Positions 12,003 to 22,870 of a DNA stretch of 64,000 bases are shown one piece after another. Location: positions 2,048,501-2,112,500 of the forward strand of contig CP136895.1 of assembly GCA_034359265.1 (NCBI GenBank). The letters run 5' to 3'. Position numbers and translations under genes: made by a program. This DNA is from Canna indica (Eukaryota; Streptophyta; Magnoliopsida; Zingiberales; Cannaceae). Positions within the stretch are counted from its first letter, which is position 1. Each line of letters begins with the position of its first letter. The notes under the pieces were generated by a model that saw only the letters and a program-made list of their open reading frames with translations, was not told the DNA's origin and searched no databases.

Positions 12003-13480
12003 ATGGCTATGGCTTTCAAGATGGTAATACTCTTAATTATCTGAGAACATCACAAGCTAGACTAATTTCCATGATATATATATCGATCTGTGTGTACCTG
12101 ATCGAGCTGGTCAATCATGGCAGGCGACGGAGGGGATGAGAGTGAAGCAGGAATGCCTGAGCTCGTTCATGGAGATGAAGTGGAAGAAGGTGAGCAGGTA
12201 CGTGGTGTACAAGATCGACGAGAAGTCGAGAGAAGTGATGGTGGACAAGGTGGGCAGGCCCGGGGAAGGCTACGAAGGCCTCGCCGCTTCCCTTCCCACC
12301 GACGACTGCCGCTACGCCGTCTTCGACTTCGACTTCGTCAGCGTCGACAACTGCCAGAAAAGCAAGATCTTCTTCATCGCATGGTCAGCTAATTATTATT
12401 CCAATTTTTTCTTATTTTTCGCTCATGGATTTACTCATAATTTTTAGATCAATAATTAATCCATGTATATATATATATATATATGTGTGTTTCAAAGAAT
12501 TCACCTATGATGTCAAATTTAAAAGAAGTTTAATTGCAACAAGTAATTAAATTTGAGTTCTATGTCAAGATTAATGATGTAGCTGGTCTGAAAACCATTT
12601 CATTCTAGATGCTGAAGTCTGCATACTGCATAGCCTTTGCATAAATTAGTAAAGTTGGTCACTTTTTTTTTTCTTTTCAGATAAAGTTAATAAATGTGGT
12701 CCAAATTTTCTCAGATGGTAAAAGAAAGATAACTCACTAACACCAACTTTTAATTAATTAATTACTTTATATATGCGGAAGTCTCTCTCCTTCCACATTA
12801 CCATTAATAACATTAATAAAATCTTGAGCAAAAATATAACTAGATATGCAACAAGAAATGATCGTTGAAAATGTCCTGCCTTCAATATATATGCATGTAA
12901 TATCTATTCTAACGTCCGAGGAATTCCTTTCCTTCCATGCATTTACCACAAACTCTAAACAAAGTTAGACGAGCAAAGATGAACTCCATCATTTTCTTGG
13001 AATATGCAATATGAAAATGTCCTCGCATCAATCTATATCCAAGAAAAGTCTAATGAGCCTTACGTGGCGGTTAGACTTCGTATCTATTTTTTCCAATAAA
13101 GATTCATCATCTATCTAACCTGTTGCCAACCTCCTATATATGATCATGTTGCGCACCAAAAAGCAAAGGATTAGGCTGAGATCAATCATGCATGTTGATG
13201 CTTCTTGTCCTATCTGCATCTTTAGATTATTGTATCCCATCCACTGTTCTACAGCCTGGACTTGGTGGGGGCAAATAAAAAGGAGATGTTGGTATTGACT
13301 GTTTGGAACTCTGCTGCTTAATTTTCCAGGTCTCCAACAGCATCGAGGATTAGATCAAAGATACTGTACGCTACCTCAAAGCAAGGACTGAGGAGGCTGC
13401 TGGAAGGGATCCACTATGAGGTGCAAGCCACTGACCCTACGGAGATGGGATTTGATGTAATCAAAGAGAGGGCCAAATGA
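12003..13480 (+). CDS. ADF5: Actin-depolymerizing factor, ADF5-like (subclass III)
   Basis: Exons are 12003-12023, 12124-12383 and 13330-13480, joined in phase 0 and then through a split Trp codon (TG|G), giving 143 aa. The tiny 7-codon first exon (MAMAFKM) matches Arabidopsis ADF5, which I recall as starting MAMAFKMATTGM. The single ADF-homology domain fills the protein. Conserved blocks include MKWKKV, RYVVYKIDEKS, DDCRYAVFDFDFV, KSKIFFIAWSP, the actin-binding helix region SRIRSKILYATSK, and TDPTEMGFDVI near the C-terminus. Plant ADFs sever and depolymerize actin filaments in the cytosol; subclass III members (ADF5, ADF9) are reported to bundle filaments instead. The serine usually phosphorylated near residue 6 of classical ADFs is not at that place here (KMATEGM). 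Intron 2 (946 bp) holds an AT/GT microsatellite at about 12467-12489. Subclass assignment rests mainly on the N-terminus. Confidence 0.93.
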
Positions 13481-13729
13481 GCAGCTGCTGAATGACCTTA
13501 CTGCATGCTGCTGACTGACTGCATGTTAATTCTTCCCTTGTTGATCGGTTCATCACTTAATTATGTACTCATAAAAGCATAACTGAAACTTGAATGCTCA
13601 ACAAAGAGGAATTAAGGGCTAATAAGCCTGAATTCTCTAGCACAGCTCTTAATTAATTGCAAGTGAGAGTGGGACTAATTAATAAATCGTTTTAATTTAG
13701 CAATTAATCTTGTGTTCTATATATGTTTA

Positions 13730-14178
13730 GTTGACAAGGAATCTCATTCTCATATCTTCTCTTCGTGCGCTTTCACCTGCTCTGGCGGGCAGCTGTTCCT
13801 CTCCCTGCGCAAACATGTTTTTGTTCCACTTTCCTCGCTTGGTCTTGGAGATCAGAGAGTACTCTCTAACAGCTCTGCTTTGAGATTGAAAATTTTATGG
13901 AGTTTTTGTTCATTTGGCGAGAGAGAAACCGTAGGATTTTCCAACAAAAAAGCTCTTCTGCTCAACTACTAGCCATCTCAGCGGCCAACTTCTTACATTT
14001 TTATTCAACTTAGCTACCTCTTTGTGTAGTTGTTCTATATATGTTGGGTGCTACCTTGTTATCTCGTGCTTGCTATAAATTTTGTGTTTCATCTTCCTTT
14101 TATTTTTTCTACTACTATATCTGTAATCTTTCATAGCTCTTGAATGGAACAGATTTTCTATTTCCAAAAAATAAATAA
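13730..14178 (+). mobile_element. 5'-truncated LINE 3' end
   Basis: The left part encodes a remnant of the zinc-binding region that follows reverse transcriptase in plant L1 elements (KESHSHIFSSCAF, compare ETxxHxFxxC), then drifts out of frame. The right part is T-rich 3' untranslated DNA ending near GAATGGAACAGATTTTC and an A-rich tail at 14166-14178. No target duplication could be assigned. Confidence 0.55.
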
Positions 14179-14879
14179 ATCAAAGTAGTATGTTGGAAGG
14201 GATTAGTAATTACCGATTATAACTAAAGTAGCTAGCCCTGGTCAACTGTATATTGAGGCAAGAATTAGCCCTTTAAGCATATCTTAGGTTTTAAAAACGA
14301 ACTCAAACAAGAAAACTCATACCTTGCTTGTCTTGGAATTGGTCCCTCGGGATGGTCTAATTTATTCTCTTTACATACCAATCTTTCGGATTGCCATCTC
14401 ATTGATGCTTGTGTAAAATGGGTGGAATCTATATACCTTGGTGGTTGAGCAGCTGCAAAATTAGAGCATAAACTCAAGATGATAAAAGAAGATAGCAGCA
14501 TCTCACCAAATCTTAACTATATATGGATAACCACAATAATTATAAAAAAATGATATTGTTCCACCCAGCTTCAATTCTCAGGATAACATGGATCATTCAT
14601 ATCCTTTTATTTTGAAAATATCCAGGATAACATCATTTAAGTGTTAATTTTTCTATACGTTCTAGGGCATAAAAGATCGAATAATTTATGATGAAAAATT
14701 TCTCTCAAGATGAAGGGTTAGATAAACATTTGTCCAACATATATTGTAGACCTTATGGCTCTTCCCAAGTAATGCATTGTGATTTAATCGATAGATGCCA
14801 ATTACATACACTCAATAACCATTAGCAATAAGATTTCACTGTAACTAATAAACAAGCCAAATTGTTTGGTCTTTGATCA
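14179..14879. other. Intergenic DNA without recognisable genes
   Basis: AT-rich DNA between two LINE tails. Minus-strand frames are short and show no family similarity. Confidence 0.4.
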
Positions 14880-14893
14880 AATCATTCAAGGTG

Positions 14894-15566
14894 GAAATGG
14901 GGGGCTGATAAGGTTTTTTCGACTAAATCACTTTACCGAGTCTTGAACTATCGAGGGTTGGAAGACCCCTCACATCGGCTCATTTGGCAAACCAAACTTC
15001 CACCAAAAGTTTCAATCTTTGGTTGGATTTGGATTCGCAAACGACTGCTAACTCGGATGAGACTAGCTTCATGAGGGCTGAACATCAACACAAATTGTAC
15101 GCTCTGTGAGTTGGAGCAAGAAACTCATAATCATATTTTCAACAATTGTCAATTCTCTCAGGACACTTGGCTCCGTTACCTCAATCTGTTGGGAATACCC
15201 TTCTTTGAAAATACTTGGAAGCCTGAAGATTTGAGATCGAATCCGGACTTACAATCTACTCTCAAAAGAATAAGGTTACTGATAGTCTGGAGCTGGTACA
15301 TTTGGCATGAGAGGAACCTAAGGTGTTTTGAAGAAACTTCGCGAGGAGTTGAAGCTTTCACTACCTCATTGCTCTCTTTCACTGATGTTCATGGGGTTAT
15401 TTAGTGTTGTTTTAAAATGTTGGTCTAATTTTTGGACCTATTTTTCTTTTTCCTTTTCTTCGTTAAACTTTTAAGATTGTAACTTTTAACCTCTCCTCCT
15501 CTCCCCCTTGTATTCAATTCTTACTCATGAATCGAATACTATGCTTTTAGTCAAAAAAAAAATAAA
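14894..15566 (+). mobile_element. 5'-truncated LINE with zf-RVT domain, poly(A) tail and 14-bp target duplication
   Basis: AAATCATTCAAGGT lies directly before the element (14880-14893) and directly after its A-rich tail (15567-15580), an exact target-site duplication. The insert opens in frame in the C-terminal part of ORF2 (WKWGADKVFSTKSLY) and carries the zinc-binding reverse-transcriptase domain (CTLCELEQETHNHIFNNC, a CxxC...HxxxxC arrangement), then an HERNLRCFE segment. One internal stop (CGA to TGA type) follows RMRLAS at about 15071. The 3' untranslated part ends CTTTTAGTC before the A tail at 15553-15566. It is non-functional. Confidence 0.88.
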
Positions 15567-15580
15567 AAATCATTCAAGGT

Positions 15581-16017
15581 AAACCACCGCGATTCTGCAT
15601 GCCTTTCTTCAAAAAGAAAAGTCAAAGCAAAGAACTATTTAGCCTATTTGTAACTACCACATGGAAATTTAGGAACGACTAGAGTGTAGAGACCATATAA
15701 GCAGCTTCAAGGGAAAAAATCTAATAAAAGGTAAGGACTATGAAGTTTCTGGGAGTAGAAAAAGTTTGGAAACCAGATAATTATGCACAGAATATTTGTT
15801 CTGATAGAATGGGGGAGCAACTTTTGCATTCAGACCGAGACTGAAATAGCCAAGGGGTAGAATTTCAAACTGTGCAGAGTCTACAGGCTTGAAAAGGAAT
15901 AATTTTCCTACTTGGTGAGCAACAAGTTGAGAAGGGAAGGAGAAACCACAAACCCAAAACTAGAAGATATCAGATGAGATTGACTAACTTGCTGCTTACT
16001 TATACCCTTCTCCAGCA
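15581..16017. other. Intergenic DNA without recognisable genes
   Basis: No reading frame or repeat boundary of note lies between the LINE tail and the (AT)n tract at 16018. Confidence 0.4.
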
Positions 16018-17158
16018 TCTATATATATATATATATATATATAAACAAAAAACAATTCATTTCCGCCTAAATTCCCTCCATTCTCTCAATTATTTATATT
16101 TGTTTTTACCCCACTTATATTTCCATTTTTATATGCTTAATTTTTAAATCTTCAACTTTAATTTTCGCGTGAAACTATTCTAATTTGTCTCTAATTTAAT
16201 TTTCAAAATTAATTTTTATATTAAATTAATTTCGAATTTTATTAATGGTGAATTTTATTTTTCCTTAATTAATTATGCTTAACTTTTAAATTTTTGAATT
16301 AAATTAATTTCAGTTTCAAAATTAATTTTCATATTAAATTAATTTTAAATTGTATTAATGGTGAATTTTATTTTCCCTTCAATTAATAATGTTTAATTTT
16401 TAAAATTTTCGAATTTAATTAATTATAAATGTTGAGAGTTATTTATGAAATTTCGATTTTTTTTAAAAACAAATTAAATCTTAGTTTCAAACTTTTTTAT
16501 GTTTGCTTAATTAAACATGCTTAATTTTGAATTTTATTAATTTTTATTTGGTTATAATTAAATTAATTATGTCTACTTAATTTTCAAATTTTATATATTA
16601 TATTATGCATATTTAATTTTAAATTTTATTTTCCTTCCGTATATATGTATGATTAATTAAAAAAAAATTGAATCCATTAAATTAAATAGGTTTCACTTCC
16701 AATTAAGTATTGACTTTTATTCTTAAAAATATAATTCTTTTTTAATATGATAATAATATGGTAACTTATTTCTAAAAATCTAGGTATACAAATATTTAAA
16801 TTTAAAATTTTAATTTAAATTATTAAGAATATTAAATTATAGTTGCAAATTTAAGTTGAAAATTAATTTACAATTTAAGTTTAAAATAATTATTTTTTAA
16901 AATTTTAAAAATTTGTTTTATATCTAAATTTATATAATTTGAAATTGAAATCATGTTAGAAAATATGAAAAATATATTTAAAAAAATCGATAGACTCTTC
17001 TATTTATATATAATAATATATAAAAATATATAAAAAAATTTAAACTTTTTTATTTATAAAATCACGGGATATATAATAATATATTAAAATATAAAATTCA
17101 ATTTTAAAATATTTTATTTTTAAAACCACATTTTACCTGTGCTTTTGCACGGGTACTA
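16018..17158 (+). mobile_element. Possible Helitron-like element
   Basis: A TCTATATATAT start is followed by about 1.1 kb of extremely AT-rich DNA. It ends with a short hairpin, CCTGTGC-TTTT-GCACGGG, just before TACTAT at about 17132-17158. Many plant non-autonomous Helitrons end with a CCCGTGC...GCACGGG hairpin shortly before CTAG or CTRR. The last four bases here are CTAT, not CTRR, so the end is either mutated or the assignment is wrong. Confidence 0.35.
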
Positions 17159-17505
17159 TAAGTAGTTATATTAAAATAGAGCTCCATGAATAAGTTCTTC
17201 AAATATTAAGTGCTTTTACCCATTAATATATTGAGATTCGCAAGAAGAAATTCTCGATGCGGAAAAAAAAAATCAAGAAAGCAGACAAATCGAGGATTTG
17301 TGGAATGCATGATAGCTTGTCAGGTGCTGCTGGAGCAGACGAATGAAGCGTAGCTGCCGCCCGCAACCCTATCGACGATCTCCGTCGCCTGCGCTTGCAT
17401 TTTCGTGATCGCCTCCATCGCGCTCTTTTGATCAGTCCCCTATTTATAGAACGGGGTTCGATATAACCGCAGGCCCCATCACTGTGACATAGCTCAAAGC
17501 ATCTA
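17159..17505. other. Short GC-rich island, possible orphan 5' gene fragment on the minus strand
   Basis: A GC-rich patch at about 17320-17450 contrasts with AT-rich neighbours. On the minus strand it contains TATAAATAG (about 17449-17441) followed by a 32-codon ORF from 17418 to 17320 starting MEAITKMQAQATEIVDRV. I do not recognise the protein. A captured or truncated 5' exon is possible. Confidence 0.3.
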
Positions 17506-17635
17506 TGCCGTTGGAAATCGCATCAGACGATTATTTTTGTATTATTGTCTTGAGGCAGGATATGAAATTCATCTCAAATTGTGGTCATCTATTCTTATCA
17601 CTGTAAGAGACTTGGAATCAGAATTAATCATATAA

Positions 17636-18221
17636 GGCTCGTTTGGTACACCGTATAGACGTATAGTACTAGCCTGTATAATATTAGCCTGTATTGTTCT
17701 ATTATTATACAGTGTTTGGTGCACACATGTACTAGCCTGTACAGTACTAGTCTGTATTGACTAACCTGTATAATATAATATTATATTATATTATATTATA
17801 TGTAATATATTATAATAATATAATATAATGTAATGTAATATATATAATATAATATAATATAATATAATATAATATAATATAATATAATATAAAAAATATA
17901 TAATATATTTTATCATTAAAAAATATTTCATAAATTAAAATTATTTTTATATATTTTAAAATTTTTGGCCGGAGGTAAAATGAGTATCCAAAATATTGAA
18001 AGTTCTAGTGCAGGCTAATGAAGAACTTTGAGAGTGTATTACTAATACACCTTATGGCAGCTTTTGAGGTACTATTTTTAGTGCAGATATTAGTTAATAC
18101 TCTTCTCAAACACTGTATAGTATTATCCTAATACTATACATTATAGTATTATCCTAATACTATACATTATAGTATTATCCTAATACTATACATGATGCTT
18201 ATACAAGGTACCAAACATGCC
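17636..18221. mobile_element. MITE, 586 bp
   Basis: The ends GGCTCGTTTGGTAC (17636-17649) and GTACCAAACATGCC (18208-18221) are inverted repeats with 12 of 14 matches. The interior has repeated CTAGCCTGTA words, a (TAATA)n block at about 17770-17890 and a 26-bp tandem repeat (TAGTATTATCCTAATACTAT core) at about 18117-18192. The flanks CATATA and CATACA are similar, but a clean target duplication is not visible. Confidence 0.65.
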
Positions 18222-18324
18222 CATACAGTTCTATATGGTGATATTTTTTTCATGTGAAAAATATAATATGCATTTAATTTTCTATTCAATTAATATGTGA
18301 TATTACGTTGAATAACTTAAGTTA

Positions 18325-18548
18325 CTTTACCAGCGGTAGTTGATACAAGTGATTTGCCACTCAATCCCCTTTAGCAAGGTCTTAGGTTTGAGTATTGCAA
18401 ATGACGAGAGCTCTACCCCTTAACGGGCAATAAAAAAAAACTTGTATAATTGTACTATTTTATGCACATTTTCACATTTTTGTACGTCTTGTGTATATAA
18501 CTCCTGCATCTTTGTACAAAGTCTGTGTAAGCTTTAAGCAAAAAAAAA
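18325..18548 (+). mobile_element. tRNA-derived SINE
   Basis: Box-A-like AGCGGTAGTTGATACAAG lies near the start and box-B-like GGTTTGAGTATTGC about 50 bp later. The element ends with GTAAGCTTTAAGC and an A tail. TAAGTTA is duplicated on both sides (18318-18324 and 18549-18555). The 3' half plus about 65 bp of flank occur again at about 18620-18815, ending with the same A tail and CTTAAGTTA, so a tandem duplication followed insertion. Confidence 0.6.
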
Positions 18549-19123
18549 TAAGTTAGGCTGCATACATGGGCAAAGAGATCATAGAGGGTTAATTGATGCA
18601 CTATAGTGGGCAGACCCAAAAATCATAAAATTGTAGTGTTTTATGTACTTTTTCACATCTTGTAAAATGCGTCATGTGTGTATAACTCTCGCGTATGTAT
18701 ACACCTTGTAATGACTATGTTATGAAGTATGTGTAAGCTTCAAACAAAAAAAAACTTAAGTTATGTTACATGCATGGGCAAAGAGATCAAAGACGACTGA
18801 TTGCTGCACTATTTATCTCGTATATTTTATCGATATCTATCTCTTTTTTCCCAATTATTTTTTTGTGTTTTTGACAACATTGTGGTAGGTTCAATTGTCA
18901 ATTATATTGAAAAATGTTTTTTTAATAAGTATAATTAAACAATGATTGGTATTCTATGCATTTTCACATTCTTTTTAGCAAAAATAACACTATGATGTGG
19001 TTGAAAAACATTTGTGTTGTTGGAATTGCATATCTTTCTTGTATTATTGTCTTGGGGTGGGTTATGAAATTGATGTCAACTTGTGCTTTTATTATTACTA
19101 TTATAGACTTTAAATCAAGATTA

Positions 19124-19413
19124 GGACTCGTTTGTTTCGTAAAAAAATGGAGGATTGGACAGGACACCGGCTCGTGTCCCCCGTTTATTTTGCAAAATAG
19201 ACCCTGTGACAGGATATCAATCGAGCTCCAGATAGGACAATAACCCATTTTGGTGTACTGAGAAATTTCTCGGTACACCAAAATGAGGCGGAGGACACAC
19301 CAACTAAATGATGCCTTTGCATGCCCTCAAAGATCCACTGCCTCTCGCTACGTCGGTTGCTTCTCTCGCTGCCTCGTCTCCAGGTACCTCTCTCTCTATG
19401 TTGCTTCTCCTCC

Positions 19414-19455
<42 letters not shown>

Positions 19456-21452
19456 ATTCCTCCCCTCCCCCCCTCGATCTCTCTCGCCCCCCGTCGATGC
19501 CCCGGAGCCGCCAGTGCGCTTCGAGATCGGAAAGGAGCGACACGTGTTCTTCATCGACCCATTCGTCCTACAAAGGGACCCCTTCTGGATCTTGATGGAG
19601 ATGGTCGGCGACGGTCGCTAGTGCCGAAAAGGCGCTATCTTTGTCGACGTCGACGCCATCCTCTTCGAGCCCATGCTATAGTTGGTCTACGATGAGCGCT
19701 CCTTCTCTGCTTCGTCGTTTCAGCTCAACCTCGAGGAGATTATAGAGTTCTACTTTCACTATAATTAAAAGTTGTTCCACCGGTAACAAATTTGAAAAAA
19801 AAAACACATGATTTATAGGTCAAGATTATGAAGCCCCTTTCCCTTTCCTTCCTTCCCAAGGTATGTGTGTTGTTGTCTTGTTGATTTGGATTTGTTGAAT
19901 TTGTTGCCATTTTCCTCAATTTGTTGATTTGGATTTGAATTAGGAAGCCCCTTCGATGTAGTTTTAGGGTTGCCCTGGTTCCTTGTGAAGTTGTTCCTTG
20001 TCTTCAATTTATTGGTTCTTTGTGAAGCATGACTTCGGAGCATTTTAGAGCTGACGAACATGATTTGATGATGACCATGATAATTATGATTTCAAAACAA
20101 ACACTCGCTCCTCAATTTGTTCCTTCACCATCAGATAAATAATTGCTTGAATATTTTGTTCTGGGAAGACCGATGGCAGGGTCACCATGCTCTCCTAAGT
20201 GCTTTTCCCAACTAAGAGAAAATAATCCATTATAATAAGAATACCAATCAAAGAAAGTGAAGAGTTAAAAATAGTGTTCTATTATGTTATGATTCTAGAG
20301 CAAAAAAAAAAGGAGAAAGAAATCGTAAACATAATGATAGAGAACTTTGGGGGTAAATTACTAAAAATTTGGTGATAATGTTACGAGGAATTCAGATTTG
20401 CTTCATAAGGCCATACAACCTAGTATTTTACTTATGTATTATTGCTTGTGCATTAGGCTACACTGCACAACACTGTTCTTTTTCCTTCTGAAGATTTCAG
20501 TAAGTGAAATGGCTTAAAAGGTTTAAGCATCTGAATTATATATTTCGTTGAAGCATTTATCTAGTGCTTAAACAAATGAGAGATGACTGATGATATCAGA
20601 AGTATGATACAACTTACCACTGAAGTGGATTGTGGCAAAATTATATCTATTTCATTGCAATTTTTAAAAAATATTTGAATTATGAAGTACTTAATGGTGG
20701 TAAGTAGCCATAACTCCGTACTCGAGTCATTAAATTAGTACTCAATATGCCATTCAATTTTTTTCTACAAAATATAAAAAGTGTGTCTTTTAATAAATTT
20801 ATATATTTATTGCTATAGATTGTTATTGTTGTCTCGGAGAACTATGGAGTTTCTAAAAAGAAACTACAGGATGGTCAACAAGGTGAACAAGCTACACATA
20901 GCCGGTTGGTGCAATAAGTCCTTAAAATTGAGGGTCATGTAACTCCTTCTCCTTTTATCATGACAAGGATTCCTTCGTGGAAAATCATTGTAAATGATAA
21001 AGGAGAACTTAATTTGACTATGTAAGAGTTCAATTAGAATTTCTTGCTTTGTATTCTTTTTTGCTTGTATGATCGAGTTTAACCTTTAACTCAATAAATA
21101 TCAAGTTTCAAATGAAATTTTAATCTTTAACTCAATTTTAAATTTTGTTAAGTTGAAATAAAATTGAACAAAAAGTTAATTTTGGTTTTTACTCAATTTT
21201 AATTTCTAATGTATTAAAAAAAATATAAAATTTAATTTGACCATTAAAGATATAAAAGAGTATTTTGATCATTTTATCCTATACAGTACAGTATTATAGC
21301 GAAACAAACGTAGGATAAAACTGGATATCATGTCATATTTTTTAACGAAACAAATATGATATAACTGCTGTCTCAGAATACCTTGTGTCATGTCCTTGTC
21401 ATTGTCCTTATCGGGCGTCCTGTGATGAACATTTTAGAAACCAAACGAGTCC
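19124..21452. mobile_element. PIF/Harbinger-like TIR element carrying captured coding DNA, 2.33 kb
   Basis: The left end GGACTCGTTTGTTTCGTAAA and the inverted right end GGACTCGTTTGGTTTCTAAA match closely, and TTA lies immediately outside both ends (19121-19123 and 21453-21455). Removing the element restores continuity of the surrounding repeat, which supports the boundaries. Inside are a 40-bp near-perfect palindrome (19246-19285), a (CT)n tract (about 19410-19450), a GC-rich SAUR-like piece, and another protein-like open stretch near 20825-21024 with one stop. No transposase is seen, so it moved, if at all, with help from elsewhere. Confidence 0.78.
19502..19768 (+). pseudogene. SAUR-like gene fragment inside the Harbinger-like element
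   Basis: One reading frame runs from 19502 to the TAA at 19766-19768, interrupted by two TAG codons. It reads PEPPVRFEIGKERHVFFIDP, then FVLQRDPFWILMEM, then after the first stop AIFVDVDAILFEPML and FQLNLEEIIEFY. The order (GKERxxFxxDPFVLxxDPF, then IFVDVDAILFEHxLWL, then EIIEFY) is that of a branch of plant SAUR-like auxin-responsive proteins as I remember it. High GC compared with its AT-rich surroundings fits capture of host coding DNA. The family call is from memory and is the least certain part; the shared frame across two stops is directly visible. Confidence 0.55.
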
Positions 21453-22441
21453 TTAGTGATGTTTCATGCGATAAAAATAAATATGCATTTAATTTATTAT
21501 TCAATTAATATGTGATGCGAGGCTGAATAGAGTAATATGAGCGAACAAATATGGAAAGATTCATGAGGGCACTATGTATACATATATTTTATTGATATCT
21601 ATCTATTTTTTTTCTATTTAGTTTTCACGCTTTGATAGTGTTACCATATATCTATTGTTAATTATATTAAAAATATTTTTTAAACGAACGTAATCATATA
21701 ATTGAACAATGAATAATCTTGTGTTGTATTGCACAAACAAATTTTCACAAACTTCATAGCAAAAACATCATTGTAATGTGGGTGAAAACATGTGTTGTTT
21801 TAATCTCATTAGGCTATCATACTTGTATTAATGTCATGAGGCGATATATGAAATTGATCTCAAATTGTGCTCGTGTTATTACTATGAAGGACTCAGAATC
21901 AAAATTAATCATATATATTTTCTATATGTTGGTTTTTTCATATGGAAAATACGTGCATTTGTTTTATATTTAACTTATATGTTATGCAAGATCAGTATCA
22001 ATCTTTAACGATCATTTTTGTACTTTAATAATATTATGATAGATTTATTGTCAATTGTAAATATATATTTGAAAAAAAAAACAAATGTAATCAAAACAAT
22101 CAAACAATAGTTTAATTTATCTTATACTATTGCACAATTAAAATTTCATAATATTAATAACAAAAATGTGTTACAAGCCTATATACTAATAACTATTGCA
22201 ATATATTTATAGTACTTCACCGTGATTAGAAAAATGTTAGGAAATTATGGGAATTTCATGCATGATCGACAAAACTCGAACTCGATGAGAGAAACGAAAA
22301 GCCAAATACGAAACCAAGATTGCAAAAAATAAGAGATACAATGGGTTAATGTGATTCAGACTCGGCATGGGTGTCGGTCCTATGTCTACAATGAGCAGAG
22401 AATACTTCTTTATTAATTTCAAAAAATAACTACAATAAGAG

Positions 22442-22862
22442 TAGAGGTGGCAATGGATCAGGCTTGCCCATGGGCGGCACAAGCGCGTTCGTCCCTTGGG
22501 GCACATGGGTCATGCCCGGCACGACACGCAGGCCGAGCACAATTGTGGCCCTGTGCCGAGCGACACGTGCTAGCGCCACCTCATGTCAAGCTTGGCCTGG
22601 CCTAGCGCCACCTCATGTCAAGCCGGGCCTAACGCCACCCCATGCCTAGCTTGGGGCCAAGCCAAGCATGGCCAATGCCAGCCGCCAAGCCAAAACGAGC
22701 ATGGTGTTAGGACTGGACTAGCCTGGCGCAAACCAGGCTTGCCCCGAGCCCAGACTAGGCTGCCCTTATGGGAATTCAGGTTGTGCATGACAGCCCGACA
22801 TGCAACAGGCCTGCCTTGGCCGAGGCTTGGGTCGGCCCACACACGACCCATTGTCATCTCTA
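22442..22862. mobile_element. hAT-type non-autonomous element, 421 bp, 8-bp target duplication
   Basis: AATAAGAG flanks both sides exactly (22434-22441 and 22863-22870). The ends TAGAGGTGGCAATGG and, inverted, TAGAGATGACAATGG match 13 of 15. An 8-bp duplication with TAG-type ends is the hAT signature. The interior is GC-rich with internal repeats of CTAGCGCCACCTCATGTCAA. The open frames in it are not genes. Confidence 0.85.
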
Positions 22863-22870
22863 AATAAGAG

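Larger units (their letters stand above)
17506..22150. repeat. Local direct-repeat array interrupted by three insertions
   Basis: Three diverged copies of one sequence are seen: about 17506-17635 continuing at 18222, about 18780-19123 continuing at 21453, and about 21550-22010. Shared words include TGTATTATTGTCTTG, ATGAAATTGATSTCAA, CAATTAATATGTGAT and a GATATCTATCT block. The first copy is split by a MITE and the second by a Harbinger-like element. A SINE sits between the first two. The AT-rich repeat has no coding content and may be part of a larger unknown element. Confidence 0.7.

Noticed and set aside
19308..19695. Overlapping plus and minus frames with Ser-Leu or Arg-Glu runs
   Set aside because: They are produced by the (CT)n microsatellite and GC-rich captured DNA; the only frame with family similarity is the SAUR-like one.
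22464..22867. Overlapping GC-rich frames on both strands
   Set aside because: They lie wholly within the hAT-type element and reflect its internal GC-rich repeats.
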